Shown: positions 24,779-34,045, numbered from the stretch's first letter. The stretch is DNA of 64,000 nucleotides from Larkinella punicea (GCF_003334855.1 NZ_QOWE01000025.1:1-64000); one strand, 5' to 3'. Notes: a model not told the origin generated them from the letters alone. A program made the numbers and translations.

Positions 24779-25357
24779 ATGGAAACAGAACCGCGAATGA
24801 ACGAACAGGAAAGCCTTCGGGTGATTCATGCCATGATCGATTCCGCCAAAAAAACCATCCAGGACGACGGCACCCTGTATCTGATGTGGGGATGGCTGGT
24901 GTTATTTGCCAGTGTGGCGCATTACCTTTTGATGACCATGACTACTTTTGCGTACCCGTATCTCCCCTGGGCCACGATGCCGATTGCGGGGATCATCAAC
25001 GCCGTTCTAGTCAGCCGGATGGTGAAACGGCAACCGGTCAAAACCTACATTGGTGAATTTATGGCCTATTTATGGGCGGCTTTTATCGTTTCGATCATCA
25101 TCCTGCTGGCCTTCATGCCTAAACTCGGGATGGAGAAAACGTACCCGATTTTAATCCTTCTGTACGGCATCGGCACCTTCGTTTCGGGGGGCGCCCTGCG
25201 TTTCAAACCGTTGATTATTGGGGGGGCGCTGAACTGGCCAATTGCCGTTGTGGCTTTTTTCGTGCCGTTTGAATACCAATTGTTGTTACTTGGATTAGCC
25301 GTCACCTGCAGCTACATCATTCCCGGGCATTTGCTGCGGTTAAATTACAGGAACTGA
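24779..25357 (+). CDS. Multi-spanning membrane protein of unknown function
   Basis: 192 residues with a short soluble N-terminus (ESLRVIHAMIDSAKKTIQDDG) and five or six membrane helices, for example LYLMWGWLVLFASVAHYLLM and FIVSIIILLAFMP. Proteins of this form often sit beside a small winged-helix regulator in Bacteroidota. Its stop is one base before that gene's start. The function is unknown; a membrane signal or transport role is possible. Confidence 0.75.
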   Translation: METEPRMNEQESLRVIHAMIDSAKKTIQDDGTLYLMWGWLVLFASVAHYLLMTMTTFAYPYLPWATMPIAGIINAVLVSRMVKRQPVKTYIGEFMAYLWAAFIVSIIILLAFMPKLGMEKTYPILILLYGIGTFVSGGALRFKPLIIGGALNWPIAVVAFFVPFEYQLLLLGLAVTCSYIIPGHLLRLNYRN

Positions 25358-25358
25358 G

Positions 25359-25643
25359 ATGTTTGATGAACTTGATCCCTTGCTGCACCAGCAGTTGCGT
25401 CTGGCCGTGATGTCCTTGTTAATCAGCGTTCAGGAAGCGGAGTTTACGTTTCTGCGCGAAAAAACCGGAGCCACGGCGGGTAATCTGAGTGTTCAGATTA
25501 CCAAACTAAAAGACGCGGGATACATTGAAGTGACGAAAGGCTATAAAGATAATTTCCCCCAAACCGTGTGTAAAATTACGAGTTTGGGACTTACAGCTTT
25601 TGAAAATTACGTGAACGCGCTGGAAAAATACATCAAAAAGTGA
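25359..25643 (+). CDS. Winged-helix transcriptional regulator (PF13601-like)
   Basis: 94 residues, a single wHTH domain: LRLAVMSLLISVQEAEFTFL, recognition helix TAGNLSVQITKLKDAGYIEV and a wing (TKGYKDNFPQTVCKITSLG). This matches small MarR-like regulators that form dimers. It closes the operon begun at 24245, whose promoter has two palindromic sites, so autoregulation is plausible. The effector is unknown. Confidence 0.87.
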   Translation: MFDELDPLLHQQLRLAVMSLLISVQEAEFTFLREKTGATAGNLSVQITKLKDAGYIEVTKGYKDNFPQTVCKITSLGLTAFENYVNALEKYIKK

Positions 25644-25764
25644 CCTTCAACTTTTGTCGGGAGCCAGCGGTCTTTTCTCTCATTTAATTTGTACTTTACG
25701 GAACAAACAGGCGATTCCAGCGTTCTGGAATCCTTTTCATCCTCATTTCCTCCCGTTCCGGCCA

Positions 25765-28185
25765 ATGCTCCGACATTACTGTACCGTTGTTTTCAGAAAT
25801 ATTTTTCGTCATAAAGTCTATACCGGCATAGTCGTAACCGGCCTGGCGGTTGGTATGGCCGCATTCCTGCTCATTTCCGGCTACGTCCGCTTTGAACAGA
25901 GCTACGACCGGATTCACCCGGACGGCGAGCGAATTTACCGGGTCGAAAGCCGGTTTTTCAAAAATGGCGTCGAAACCGATCACTGGGCTACCAGCTCCAA
26001 CGGCTACGTGCCGGCCATGAAACAGGCTTTCCCCGAAATTGAAACCTACACCCGCATTGCCTGGCGCGGTTCGACCCGCGTGGTGCGGCACGAAGAAACC
26101 AAGTTTCGGGAGAACCACGTCTGTTTTGCCGATTCCAACTTTTTTACGTTTTTCAACTATCCGGTTCTCAAAGGCGATCGCAACACCTTTCTGGCGTCAC
26201 CCAACACGATTGTGATATCGGCGTCGGCGGCCCGGCGGTATTTTGGCAACACCGATCCGTTGGGGAAATATCTGGATGTCAGCACCATCGCCAGTTCGTA
26301 CCATTGCCAGGTGACGGGCGTTTTTGCCGATCTGCCACCCAACTCCACCATGCAGTTCGACATGTTGCTGTCGTGGACCACCTCGCACCGGCGGAACTGG
26401 GATTTCTGGTACCAGCACGAAAGCTATTCCTTTGTGCGGCTTCGTCCACAGACCGATCCCGCCAGGGTGATCGCCAAGTTTCCGGCTTTGTCCGAAAAGT
26501 ATAAAACTGCCGAAGCCCTGCGCGATCACGTCTGGGCCATTGCCCTCGTCCCCCTGCACGACATGCACCTGAACCCGGCTACGCAGAATGAAATCGAGGT
26601 GAAAGGAAACCGGCGGGCGGTTCAGTTTCTGTCGGCCATTGCCTTCGTGATCCTCATCATCGGCTGGGTCAATTACATCAACCTCTCGACCGCCCGGGCG
26701 ATGGATCGGGCCAAAGAAATCGGGATTCGGAAAACCGTTGGCTCGCACAAGGCCCTGCTGGTGTTTCAGTTTTTGTTTGAATCGCTGCTGCTCAATGGGC
26801 TGGCGTTGCTGCTGGCGGTTATTCTTGTCGTTGTTGCCCACTTCGTTTTGCCCGTCTTTCTGGATCTGCAAAACGCATCGTTCGACTGGTCGGAACCCGG
26901 CCAGTATGGTCTATTTGCCTTGATTTTCTGGTTTGGCGTAGCCATTTCCGGGATTTATCCGGCGCTGGTGCTGTCGCAGGTCAAACCGGCGCTGGCGTTG
27001 AAAGGGCAATACCGGTTTACGGGCAGCGGAGCGTTTTTGCGCAAAGGACTGGTCGTGTTTCAGTTTGCCGCATCGATGGTTCTGATCGTGGGTACCTTTG
27101 TCGCCTGGCGTCAACTCTCCTTCATGATGAACCAGAATCTGGGCGTCCGGGTCGATCAGGTTTTGGTGTTGAAAGCCCCGGTAAAAACCGAGCAGTATAG
27201 CCGGAAAACCCAGACGCTGAAAAATGAATTGAAAGCCATTCCGGGCATAACGGAGGTGACGGGTTCGGGGGCGGTTCCGGGCAAGGAGGTGGGGCAGATG
27301 CTGGCCAACCGTCGTTTGCATGAAGAACCCAGCGCCGATCGGCTCTACGAAATGCTGATGATCGACTTCGATTTTATCAAAACCTTCGATCTCAAACTGG
27401 TCGCGGGTCGTTCGTTCGACCGCAGTCGCCCCGCCGATTCGCTGGGGCTGGTGCTGAACGAATCGGCGGTGAAGCAATTCGGTTTTCAGTCTAACGAACA
27501 GGCCATCGGCGAAAAAGTGCTGCTGGAATCGACCCACGACCGGCCGAACGAGATCATTGGCGTTGTCAAAGATTACCACCAGCAGTCGCTCCAGAAGCAA
27601 TTCACGCCCCTGATTTTGTTCATGGACCCCGACTACCGCTGGTTGCCGACAGATTTTTACTCCCTGAAAATCAATACCGATCAGGTGGATGGATTGGTCG
27701 AAAAAGTGCAGACCGTGTGGGGGCGGTTTTTTCCGGAATCGTCGATGGATTACTTTTTTCTGGATGATTTTTTCAACCAGCAATACCGGCAGGACCGGCA
27801 GTTTGGCCGTACTTTTATTCTGTTTTCGTCGCTGGCTGTTTTGATTGCCTGCATGGGTTTGTTCGGGATGACGTCCTACAGCACGGCCCGTCGAACCAAA
27901 GAAATTGGCGTTCGGAAAGTATTGGGTGCATCGGTGGCCAGTGTGTTGCGGTTGCTGGCGTGGGAATCCGTCCGCTTGTTGCTGCTGGCGGGCTTGCTGG
28001 CGATTCCGGTGTCGTGGTATCTGATGACCCAATGGCTGTCGGTTTATGCCTTTCGGATTGACTTGAATCCGATTCATTGGCTGGTGCCGATGCTGATTCT
28101 GGTGGTGATCGCTCTGGCAACCATCAGTTACCTGACGGTTAACGCAGCATTAGCGAATCCGACGAAGTCGTTACAGAATGAATAG
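25765..28185 (+). CDS. Large FtsX/MacB-type ABC transporter permease
   Basis: 806 residues from ATG 25765 (MLRHYCTVVFRNIFRHKVYT), the standard start for the family; the longer frame has no sensible N-terminus. Two MacB_PCD periplasmic domains alternate with two FtsX domains and about eight membrane helices. Family landmarks are SAARRYFGNTDPLGK, RAKEIGIRKTVGSHK, RTKEIGVRKVLGAS and the end ALANPTKSLQNE. It needs a separate ATPase, which is not nearby. Such permeases drive lipoprotein or peptide export across the envelope. A broken paralogue lies at 21367. Confidence 0.92.
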   Translation: MLRHYCTVVFRNIFRHKVYTGIVVTGLAVGMAAFLLISGYVRFEQSYDRIHPDGERIYRVESRFFKNGVETDHWATSSNGYVPAMKQAFPEIETYTRIAWRGSTRVVRHEETKFRENHVCFADSNFFTFFNYPVLKGDRNTFLASPNTIVISASAARRYFGNTDPLGKYLDVSTIASSYHCQVTGVFADLPPNSTMQFDMLLSWTTSHRRNWDFWYQHESYSFVRLRPQTDPARVIAKFPALSEKYKTAEALRDHVWAIALVPLHDMHLNPATQNEIEVKGNRRAVQFLSAIAFVILIIGWVNYINLSTARAMDRAKEIGIRKTVGSHKALLVFQFLFESLLLNGLALLLAVILVVVAHFVLPVFLDLQNASFDWSEPGQYGLFALIFWFGVAISGIYPALVLSQVKPALALKGQYRFTGSGAFLRKGLVVFQFAASMVLIVGTFVAWRQLSFMMNQNLGVRVDQVLVLKAPVKTEQYSRKTQTLKNELKAIPGITEVTGSGAVPGKEVGQMLANRRLHEEPSADRLYEMLMIDFDFIKTFDLKLVAGRSFDRSRPADSLGLVLNESAVKQFGFQSNEQAIGEKVLLESTHDRPNEIIGVVKDYHQQSLQKQFTPLILFMDPDYRWLPTDFYSLKINTDQVDGLVEKVQTVWGRFFPESSMDYFFLDDFFNQQYRQDRQFGRTFILFSSLAVLIACMGLFGMTSYSTARRTKEIGVRKVLGASVASVLRLLAWESVRLLLLAGLLAIPVSWYLMTQWLSVYAFRIDLNPIHWLVPMLILVVIALATISYLTVNAALANPTKSLQNE

Positions 28186-28225
28186 AATAGTACCTAATCA
28201 TGGGCGAAGGTCCGTAGATCCATTT

Positions 28226-30091
28226 ATGAAAATACGATTTTTGGTTATTTATTTCGTGGTACTTGCGGTCCGTAGTTTCGCGCAGGCTCCGGCGGCCAAT
28301 CCCTTCATCAAAGAAAACTACACCAAGGTTGAATACCAAATTCCGATGCGCGACGGGGTCAGATTGTTCACGGCGGTGTATGTACCGAAAGACATTTCGG
28401 CCGAAAAGAAGTACCCGGTGCTGATGCAACGGACGCCGTATTCCTGCCGGCCTTACGGCGCCGACCAATTTCCGACCCGGCGGTTTGGCCCTTCCGAGTT
28501 TGTCATGAAAGACAAATACATCTTTGTGTATCAGGACGTTCGGGGACGTTGGATGAGTGAAGGCATTTTCCAGGAAATGACCCCGCAGATTGCCAATAAA
28601 AAGGCCAAAACCGATGTGGACGAAAGCACGGACACCTACGATACGGTGGATTGGCTAATTAAAAACATCCCGAATAACAACGGGAAAGTCGGGCAGTGGG
28701 GCATTAGTTACCCCGGTTTTTATGCCTCCGTAGGGGCTTTAAGCGGGCATCCGGCGCTGGTGGCGTCCTCTCCGCAGGCCCCGATGGCCGATCTCTGGCG
28801 GGACGACAGCTACCACAACGGCGTTTTTCTGATTCCGCACAACTTCAATTTCTACCCCTATTTTACGAACCGGACGGACGGAAAACCGACGAAAACCGCA
28901 GCCACGACCGAATTCAACTACGGCACCGAAGATGGTTATGAGTTCTTTCTGAACCTCGGCCCGATGAAAAATTCGCAGAAACCGGAATTGTACGGCGGAA
29001 AAGATCCGTACTGGAACGGCAATCTGGCGCATCCGAATTACGACGAATTCTGGCAGTCGCGGAACATTTTGCCGCATTTGAAAGACATCAAACACGCCGT
29101 CATGATTGTCGGGGGCTGGTACGACGCCGAGGATTTACACGGTATTTTCAAAACCTATTCGGCCATTGAAAAACAGAATCCCGGCATTTATAACATTCTG
29201 GTGGCTGGTCCGTGGACGCATGGCGGGTGGAACGACACGGGTGAGCAATTGGGAAGCGTGAGTTTTGGTGAGAAAACCGGGCCGTATTTTCAGGAAAACA
29301 TTGAGCGGAAATTCTTTGCCTATTTCCTGAAAGGGGAGGGCGACGCCAAATTTCCCGAAGCCCAGGTCTTTGAAACCGGAACAAACCAATGGCGCAGCTT
29401 CGATGCCTGGCCGCCCAAAACCGCCGTCGAAAAGAGTTTGTATCTGTTGCCGGGTGGAAAACTAGCGTTTGAGGCTCCGGCAGCAAACACCGGTTTTTCA
29501 GAATTTATCTCCGATCCGGCGAAACCGGTGCCGTTTACCGAAACCATCTCGCTCGACATGAACCGCGACTATATGGTAGAAGACCAGCGGTTTGCCGCCC
29601 GCCGACCCGATGTACTGGTGTTCCAAACCGACGTGCTGGACAAAGACGTGACCCTGGCTGGGAATCTGCTCGCCAATCTGAAGGTCTCGACCACCGGCAC
29701 CGATGCCGACTGGATGGTGAAACTGATCGACGTGTATCCGGGGGATGCGAAGGACAACACCAATACCGCCAAAAATGAGAAGATGAGCAGTTTTCAGCAG
29801 ATGATCCGGCATGACGCATTTCGGGGCAAGTTCCGGGAAGACAAGACCAAGCCCAAACCGTTCAAGCCCGGCGAGATTACCGCCGTCAACTACGAGCTGA
29901 TCGATGTGCTGCATACCTTCAAAAAAGGCCACCGCATCATGGTGCAAGTGCAAAGCACGATGTTCCCGCTCTACGACCGCAACCCGCAGAAGTTTGTGCC
30001 GAACATTCACAACGCCAGCGAAGCCGACTTTCAAAAAGCCACCCACCGGGTGTACGGCAGTAGCTTTTTGAAAGTTAGGGTGGTGGAGTAA
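28226..30091 (+). CDS. CocE/NonD-type secreted hydrolase (S15-like)
   Basis: 621 residues. I start at ATG 28226 (MKIRFLVIYFVVLAVRSFAQ), because this gives a clean signal peptide; the longer frame overlaps the upstream stop. The alpha/beta-hydrolase part has the nucleophile motif GISYPGFYASVG (Ser), the Asp region VGGWYDAEDL and His in VAGPWTHGGW. A C-terminal jelly roll (PepX_C) starts after about residue 400. Family members cleave acyl esters or peptides. It follows the permease closely and may share its transcript. Confidence 0.9.
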   Translation: MKIRFLVIYFVVLAVRSFAQAPAANPFIKENYTKVEYQIPMRDGVRLFTAVYVPKDISAEKKYPVLMQRTPYSCRPYGADQFPTRRFGPSEFVMKDKYIFVYQDVRGRWMSEGIFQEMTPQIANKKAKTDVDESTDTYDTVDWLIKNIPNNNGKVGQWGISYPGFYASVGALSGHPALVASSPQAPMADLWRDDSYHNGVFLIPHNFNFYPYFTNRTDGKPTKTAATTEFNYGTEDGYEFFLNLGPMKNSQKPELYGGKDPYWNGNLAHPNYDEFWQSRNILPHLKDIKHAVMIVGGWYDAEDLHGIFKTYSAIEKQNPGIYNILVAGPWTHGGWNDTGEQLGSVSFGEKTGPYFQENIERKFFAYFLKGEGDAKFPEAQVFETGTNQWRSFDAWPPKTAVEKSLYLLPGGKLAFEAPAANTGFSEFISDPAKPVPFTETISLDMNRDYMVEDQRFAARRPDVLVFQTDVLDKDVTLAGNLLANLKVSTTGTDADWMVKLIDVYPGDAKDNTNTAKNEKMSSFQQMIRHDAFRGKFREDKTKPKPFKPGEITAVNYELIDVLHTFKKGHRIMVQVQSTMFPLYDRNPQKFVPNIHNASEADFQKATHRVYGSSFLKVRVVE

Positions 30092-30096
30092 CGCCT

Positions 30097-31161
30097 TTAC
30101 AAACAGCCGCCAACGGCTCCGTTCAGGTTAAACCGAAACCGGTCTTCGGCGTAATATTGCATGGTGTTGGGGGTGGTACAGCCGCCTTTGGCCACAATCG
30201 CGTCGTACGTGGCATTGTTAACGATAAAGAAATCTTTGGCCCCAATGCCCGTGGGCAAAATCCAGCTTAGTTGGAACTCGATGGTTTGGGTGTCCCCAAC
30301 CGCCAGGGTTGCCAGACTGGATAGATCGACGCTTACCAGGTTCGAAGCTTCGATACGCGAGGGCAAAGATGAGGTGGAATAGCGGAACGAATACACCGGG
30401 CTTGCCGGGGCCGCGCGTAACCGTCTGAGTGTAGCCCGGATTTTAAAAGTAGCGCTTGGCCCCGCCGTCCTAAAGGCCTGAGCGGCTGCCAGTGTAACGG
30501 CACAATCGGCAGACGTCAGCGTTTTGATGACAGCCGGACCGGCATTGGCCAGGATTTCGATGCTTTCAAAATTGAATTCCGGCGGGTATCGCAGGCAGCG
30601 TTCCAGTTCGCAGGGGGAGGTGGTGGTAAAGTAGCAATAAATGTTATTCGGTAGTCGGATAATGAGCCTTCCATAGATACTCCACGGATATTTTCGAAGA
30701 TCCACTTCCTGAATAATCATCGGCAAGGTCAAAGGGGTGGGGTAGTCCAGTACCTGGTAATCAATCTGAACGGCTTTGGGGGAAATAAGCTGGGCGTCAG
30801 GTAGATCGATGTTGCCTTCTTTAAGAAGCTGCGAAAGCGGGAAGGCTTCAGCCTGTAGGAATTGATCTTTTTCGCCGTATAGAACCCGGATAACCGCCGG
30901 ATTTTTGGCCTGTTTTAATCGTGAATATTGCTCCGGGGTGAGGGCGAATCGTGTGCCGTAATATCCCCCGTTCTTATCCTGTTTAACCGGTGGTGGGGGA
31001 ACCAACTCAGCCGCCTTCTGATCGAGCAGAAGGGTTTTCCCATCCAGTCCCACCAGCCAGACTTTTAGCGAGTCATTCGGAACCTGATGGGGTGTGGGTG
31101 TGCAACGGATAACCAAGAGAATCAGCAGAGTCGAAGCGACGAAGGCGAGACGTTTCCACAT
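30097..31161 (-). CDS. Putative lipoprotein of unknown function
   Basis: 354 residues with a lipoprotein signal (LLILLVIRC, lipobox Cys near residue 20). The rest is mainly beta-rich, with paired cysteines (CYFTTTSPCELERC and a C-terminal GGC). I see no enzyme motif. It is convergent with the hydrolase gene. A 14-base perfect palindrome lies 25 bases upstream of its start and may be regulatory. Confidence 0.7.
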   Translation of the reverse strand: MWKRLAFVASTLLILLVIRCTPTPHQVPNDSLKVWLVGLDGKTLLLDQKAAELVPPPPVKQDKNGGYYGTRFALTPEQYSRLKQAKNPAVIRVLYGEKDQFLQAEAFPLSQLLKEGNIDLPDAQLISPKAVQIDYQVLDYPTPLTLPMIIQEVDLRKYPWSIYGRLIIRLPNNIYCYFTTTSPCELERCLRYPPEFNFESIEILANAGPAVIKTLTSADCAVTLAAAQAFRTAGPSATFKIRATLRRLRAAPASPVYSFRYSTSSLPSRIEASNLVSVDLSSLATLAVGDTQTIEFQLSWILPTGIGAKDFFIVNNATYDAIVAKGGCTTPNTMQYYAEDRFRFNLNGAVGGCL

Positions 31162-31185
31162 GGCTTTGAAGGAGTTAGGATGAAG

Positions 31186-31199
31186 TCATACCGGTATGA
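31186..31199 (-). promoter_or_regulatory. 14-bp perfect palindrome upstream of the lipoprotein gene
   Basis: TCATACCGGTATGA is its own reverse complement and lies just before the start of the minus-strand lipoprotein gene. It looks like an operator for a dimeric regulator, but there is no second copy in the window. Confidence 0.35.
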
Positions 31200-31375
31200 T
31201 CGGCACAATACTACCTTCTTTTTCGTTTGAGTAACGGAATTTATTAGGAAACGGTAAAACGATTAATGAAATGGTAAAGTATCTGGTAGTAAGGGATGTC
31301 CAGATGGGGATGATTGGTATGAAAAAACAAGGTACTTAATTCAGGTTGTATTCATAACTGGAAAGGAAAAGGCTA

Positions 31376-31738
31376 TCACTCAATGCTATCACTGAATTTT
31401 GTAGCGATGAGAGATTCGATTTTTTCCTTTAATGGAGGAATATCTTTTTGTATAGAAGTCCAGATAATATCGTAACTGATGCCAAAATATTCATGAACTA
31501 GAATGTTTCGGACAGCTTTTAGAGTTCTCTATTCTATTTCCGAAAACTCCTGTTTTAGATCTTCGCTCAAGGCTGCTGCGGCCTCTCCAACGATCTCTAA
31601 TAATTTTACCAAAGCCAGGCGAAGTTGAAAGTTGTTCATATAACTTTCAAAATCAATACCATCGGTGAAGTTTTCGATATGGTCAATGGCTTCACGGATA
31701 TGCTGAATTCGTTGTCGATCGCCAAGGCTACTTTTCAT
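31376..31738 (-). pseudogene. hepT: hepT-like HEPN toxin gene interrupted by an amber codon
   Basis: The frame starts at ATG 31738 and encodes MKSSLGDRQRIQHIREAIDH, then stops at TAG 31531-31529 after FSEIE. Homology continues in the same frame beyond the stop to TGA 31378-31376: RTLKAVRNILVHEYFG and IPPLKEKIESLI. HepT proteins usually have Trp at the position of the TAG (EIxW followed by a basic residue), so TGG to TAG is likely. The HEPN active motif RNILVH lies after the stop, so the truncated product would lack RNase activity. The mntA-type partner overlaps the start by 11 bases. Confidence 0.85.
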
Positions 31739-32024
31739 AAACTAGAATCCGATCCTGGTCGATGAAAGGGCGGATTGTGGGAGCAACCCCGCTTTCGGAA
31801 ATGACGTCAACTTTCTGGGTTAGTAATTCTTCCAATTGCCAGGAAATTCGAGCTTGATCAAATAAAGTAGCTCCTTTCGCAAACTCAACTAGTAAATCGA
31901 TGTCACTGTCCTCGTTTTCTTCTCCCCGGGCAAGAGAGCCAAATAAATAGACACGCACAACTGGTTGTTGAGAAAAGTAAAGTTGAAGGGCCTCGGCCAA
32001 TGTCGATTTAACAGTCGTTACCAT
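31728..32024 (-). CDS. mntA: MntA-type nucleotidyltransferase antitoxin
   Basis: 98 residues from ATG 32024 (MVTTVKSTLAEAL); the longer frame uses TTG. The minimal nucleotidyltransferase motif is VYLFGSLARGEENEDSDIDLLVEF, with the GS and the DxD intact. In HepT-MntA systems the antitoxin AMPylates the HEPN toxin. Here the toxin gene just downstream is truncated by a stop codon, so the antitoxin may be a leftover. MntA and HepT frames overlap, as usual for the pair. Confidence 0.88.
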   Translation of the reverse strand: MVTTVKSTLAEALQLYFSQQPVVRVYLFGSLARGEENEDSDIDLLVEFAKGATLFDQARISWQLEELLTQKVDVISESGVAPTIRPFIDQDRILVYEK

Positions 32025-32100
32025 ACTGATGGAAATCGTATTTGCCAAAAATAACAAAATACACGGATAGTTTTCTCAATTAGAAAGGTTTCCTCTAACG

Positions 32101-32137
32101 AAAACCCCCGGCATCCGTCAGGAAACCGGGGGTTTTT
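32101..32137. terminator. Bidirectional terminator between dps and mntA
   Basis: AAAACCCCCGG (32101-32111) pairs with CCGGGGGTTTTT (32126-32137). It lies 17 bases beyond the dps stop on the minus strand, with T-runs on both strands. Confidence 0.85.
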
Positions 32138-32153
32138 CTCCAAAACCGGGGCG

Positions 32154-32624
32154 TTACGATAAATACTTCCGCAGCATCCAGGCCATTTTTTCGTGGGCTT
32201 CCATCAAAGCCGTCAGAAAGTCGGCGGTTCCGGCATCTTCCAGTTCCTCGCACTTGCTGACGTCTTCACGCAGCTCGCGGATCGATTGTTCGTGATCGTC
32301 CAGCAGCCGTTTGAACATATCTTCGGTTTTCACTTCGCTACTCTTGTCTTCCTTTAAACTGGTGTGTTTCAGGAAATCCTCCATCGTCGACAATGGACGG
32401 CCGCCCAGTGTGCGGATTCGTTCAGCCACTTCGTCGATGGCCGCTTCAAGCTGGGTGTATTGTTTCTCGAAAAACTCGTGGTATTCCAGAAAGCTCGGCC
32501 CGCTGACATTCCAATGGTATTTACGGGTTTTAATGTATAACACATGCTGATCGGCCAGAAGAGCGTTCAGCAGCTCGTTGACTTGTTTAAGGGTGTCCTG
32601 ATCAAGACCAATGTTGAGTTTCAT
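32154..32624 (-). CDS. dps: Dps-family DNA-binding ferritin
   Basis: 156 residues from ATG 32624 (MKLNIGLDQDTL). Dps proteins form 12-mers that oxidise and store iron and protect DNA in stress. The ferroxidase region is visible as KYHWNVSGPSFLEYHEFFEKQYTQL followed by AAIDEVAERIRTLGGRP, with the His, Asp and Glu ligands present. The longer frame adds 32 residues without family match. It is transcribed alone and ends at a strong terminator. Confidence 0.92.
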   Translation of the reverse strand: MKLNIGLDQDTLKQVNELLNALLADQHVLYIKTRKYHWNVSGPSFLEYHEFFEKQYTQLEAAIDEVAERIRTLGGRPLSTMEDFLKHTSLKEDKSSEVKTEDMFKRLLDDHEQSIRELREDVSKCEELEDAGTADFLTALMEAHEKMAWMLRKYLS

Positions 32625-32753
32625 GTTGTGTGATGTCTTAAAATGAAAAGGCGGCTTTCCATCAGCAGCCTCATTTAAAACCATCGAAACGCCGGTTTGT
32701 TTACCCGAAGGCCCAAACAACGCGCCAGCATTGTGGTTTAGATTTTAACAAAT

Positions 32754-32821
32754 TTGCCCCCAACCCCCTGAAGGGGGCTAACAGCACTCAGTAAAAGCCC
32801 CCTTCAGGGGGTTGGGGGCAA
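32754..32821. repeat. Perfect 26-bp inverted repeat, CCCCTGAAGGGG family
   Basis: Arms at 32754-32779 and 32796-32821 are exact inverses (TTGCCCCCAACCCCCTGAAG and so on) around a 16-base loop. It lies between divergent dps and yihY-type genes, so it cannot be an ordinary terminator of either; it would be in the leader of the YihY gene 12 bases before its start. Confidence 0.85.
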
Positions 32822-32833
32822 CACCAACAACGT

Positions 32834-33802
32834 ATGGCACAATCAAAATACAAGAAGTTCTTCACCGATGCATGGACGCTGCTGATGGGGACTTTCAATG
32901 GGTTTATGGACGACCGGGGACTAAAGCTCAGTGCCGCGCTGGCCTACTATACGGTTTTTTCCCTGGCACCGCTGCTGGTTTTACTGATTTCGATCACCAG
33001 CATTTTTTATGGTGAAGAGGCTATTCGGGGGCAGGTTTTCTCGCAGATCAACGGCCTGGTTGGTAATCAGGCTGCCGTTCAGATCCAGGAAATGATTAAA
33101 AGTGTGGAGCTATCCGGGAAAACGAACGTTGCCCTGATTACCGGTATTTTCACCCTGATTCTGGGTGCTACCAGCATTTTTGTGGAAATTCAGGATTCGA
33201 TCAACCTGATCTGGCGCGTGAAAGCCAAGCCCAAACGGGGCTGGGTTAAAATACTGAAAGACCGGTTGTTGTCTTCTTCGTTGATTGTGAGCCTGGGTTT
33301 TTTGCTGGTGGTCTCACTGGTCGTCAACGGCGTTATTCTGGCATTGAGCGATATCTTGACGCGCCATTTCCCGGACATTGCTGTAATTTTTGCTCAAGCG
33401 CTCAACTTTATCATAAGCATGGGCGTTGTGGCTGTGCTTTTCGGGGTCATTTTTAAAGTACTGCCCGATGCTAAAATTGCCTGGAGAGACATTCGCTGGG
33501 GGGCTATTTTCACCGCCTTGCTCTTCATGCTGGGGCGTTATTTGATTGGACTTTACATCGAAACTACCAGTACAGGGTCGACGTACGGGGCCGCTGGATC
33601 ACTCATCGTCATTCTGGTCTGGATTTATTATACGGCCGCCATCCTGTATTTCGGTGCTGAATTCACGCAGGTTTATGCAGAACATTACGGCATCAAAATC
33701 GAGCCTGCGGATTATGCGGTGTATGTCGAGCAACAGGAAAAAGAGCGGGAAGTTCGAACGTTGCCCCCGCAAAAAAACACCGAACCCGTCAAAAAAGACT
33801 AA
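32834..33802 (+). CDS. YihY/virulence-factor BrkB family membrane protein
   Basis: 322 residues with six membrane helices. Family landmarks are LSAALAYYTVFSLAPLLVL near residue 35, LGATSIFVEIQDSINLIW and GSLIVILVWIYYTAAILYFGAEF near the end. Once called ribonuclease BN, the family is now viewed as inner-membrane proteins of uncertain transport function. The cytoplasmic tail is charged and Pro-rich. A perfect palindrome stands immediately before the start codon. Confidence 0.92.
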   Translation: MAQSKYKKFFTDAWTLLMGTFNGFMDDRGLKLSAALAYYTVFSLAPLLVLLISITSIFYGEEAIRGQVFSQINGLVGNQAAVQIQEMIKSVELSGKTNVALITGIFTLILGATSIFVEIQDSINLIWRVKAKPKRGWVKILKDRLLSSSLIVSLGFLLVVSLVVNGVILALSDILTRHFPDIAVIFAQALNFIISMGVVAVLFGVIFKVLPDAKIAWRDIRWGAIFTALLFMLGRYLIGLYIETTSTGSTYGAAGSLIVILVWIYYTAAILYFGAEFTQVYAEHYGIKIEPADYAVYVEQQEKEREVRTLPPQKNTEPVKKD

Positions 33803-34006
33803 CTAGTTCAGGTCAGTATACCCGTATTCTTTTCGAAGAATTTCCTTTACAATCGTTTCTTCCTCATCGTCTAAACCGTCGATGGTCAAATCTGATGCGT
33901 CCGGTTCAACGGTAATCGTATGCTTTTTCTCTTTATTCAGAAAAGGCATCCGTTTTTCCATCACCTCGGCTGCGTCCTGCTGTAGTTTTTCCTGCTGTGG
34001 GGTCAT
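33803..34006 (-). CDS. Small conserved hypothetical protein
   Basis: 67 residues, MTPQQEKLQQDAAEVMEKR and a very acidic middle (DGLDDEEETIVKEILRKEYG). There are no membrane segments or known motif. It converges head-on with the YihY-type gene, the stops being adjacent, and lies 40 bases upstream of glnS on the same strand. The function is unknown. Confidence 0.6.
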   Translation of the reverse strand: MTPQQEKLQQDAAEVMEKRMPFLNKEKKHTITVEPDASDLTIDGLDDEEETIVKEILRKEYGYTDLN

Positions 34007-34045
34007 AGGGGTAGAAATCTGGTTGGGCTAAGTAAACCGTAAAAG

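Noticed and set aside
31376-32024. Active HepT-MntA toxin-antitoxin defence module
   Set aside because: The toxin frame has an in-frame stop before its catalytic motif, so activity cannot be claimed.
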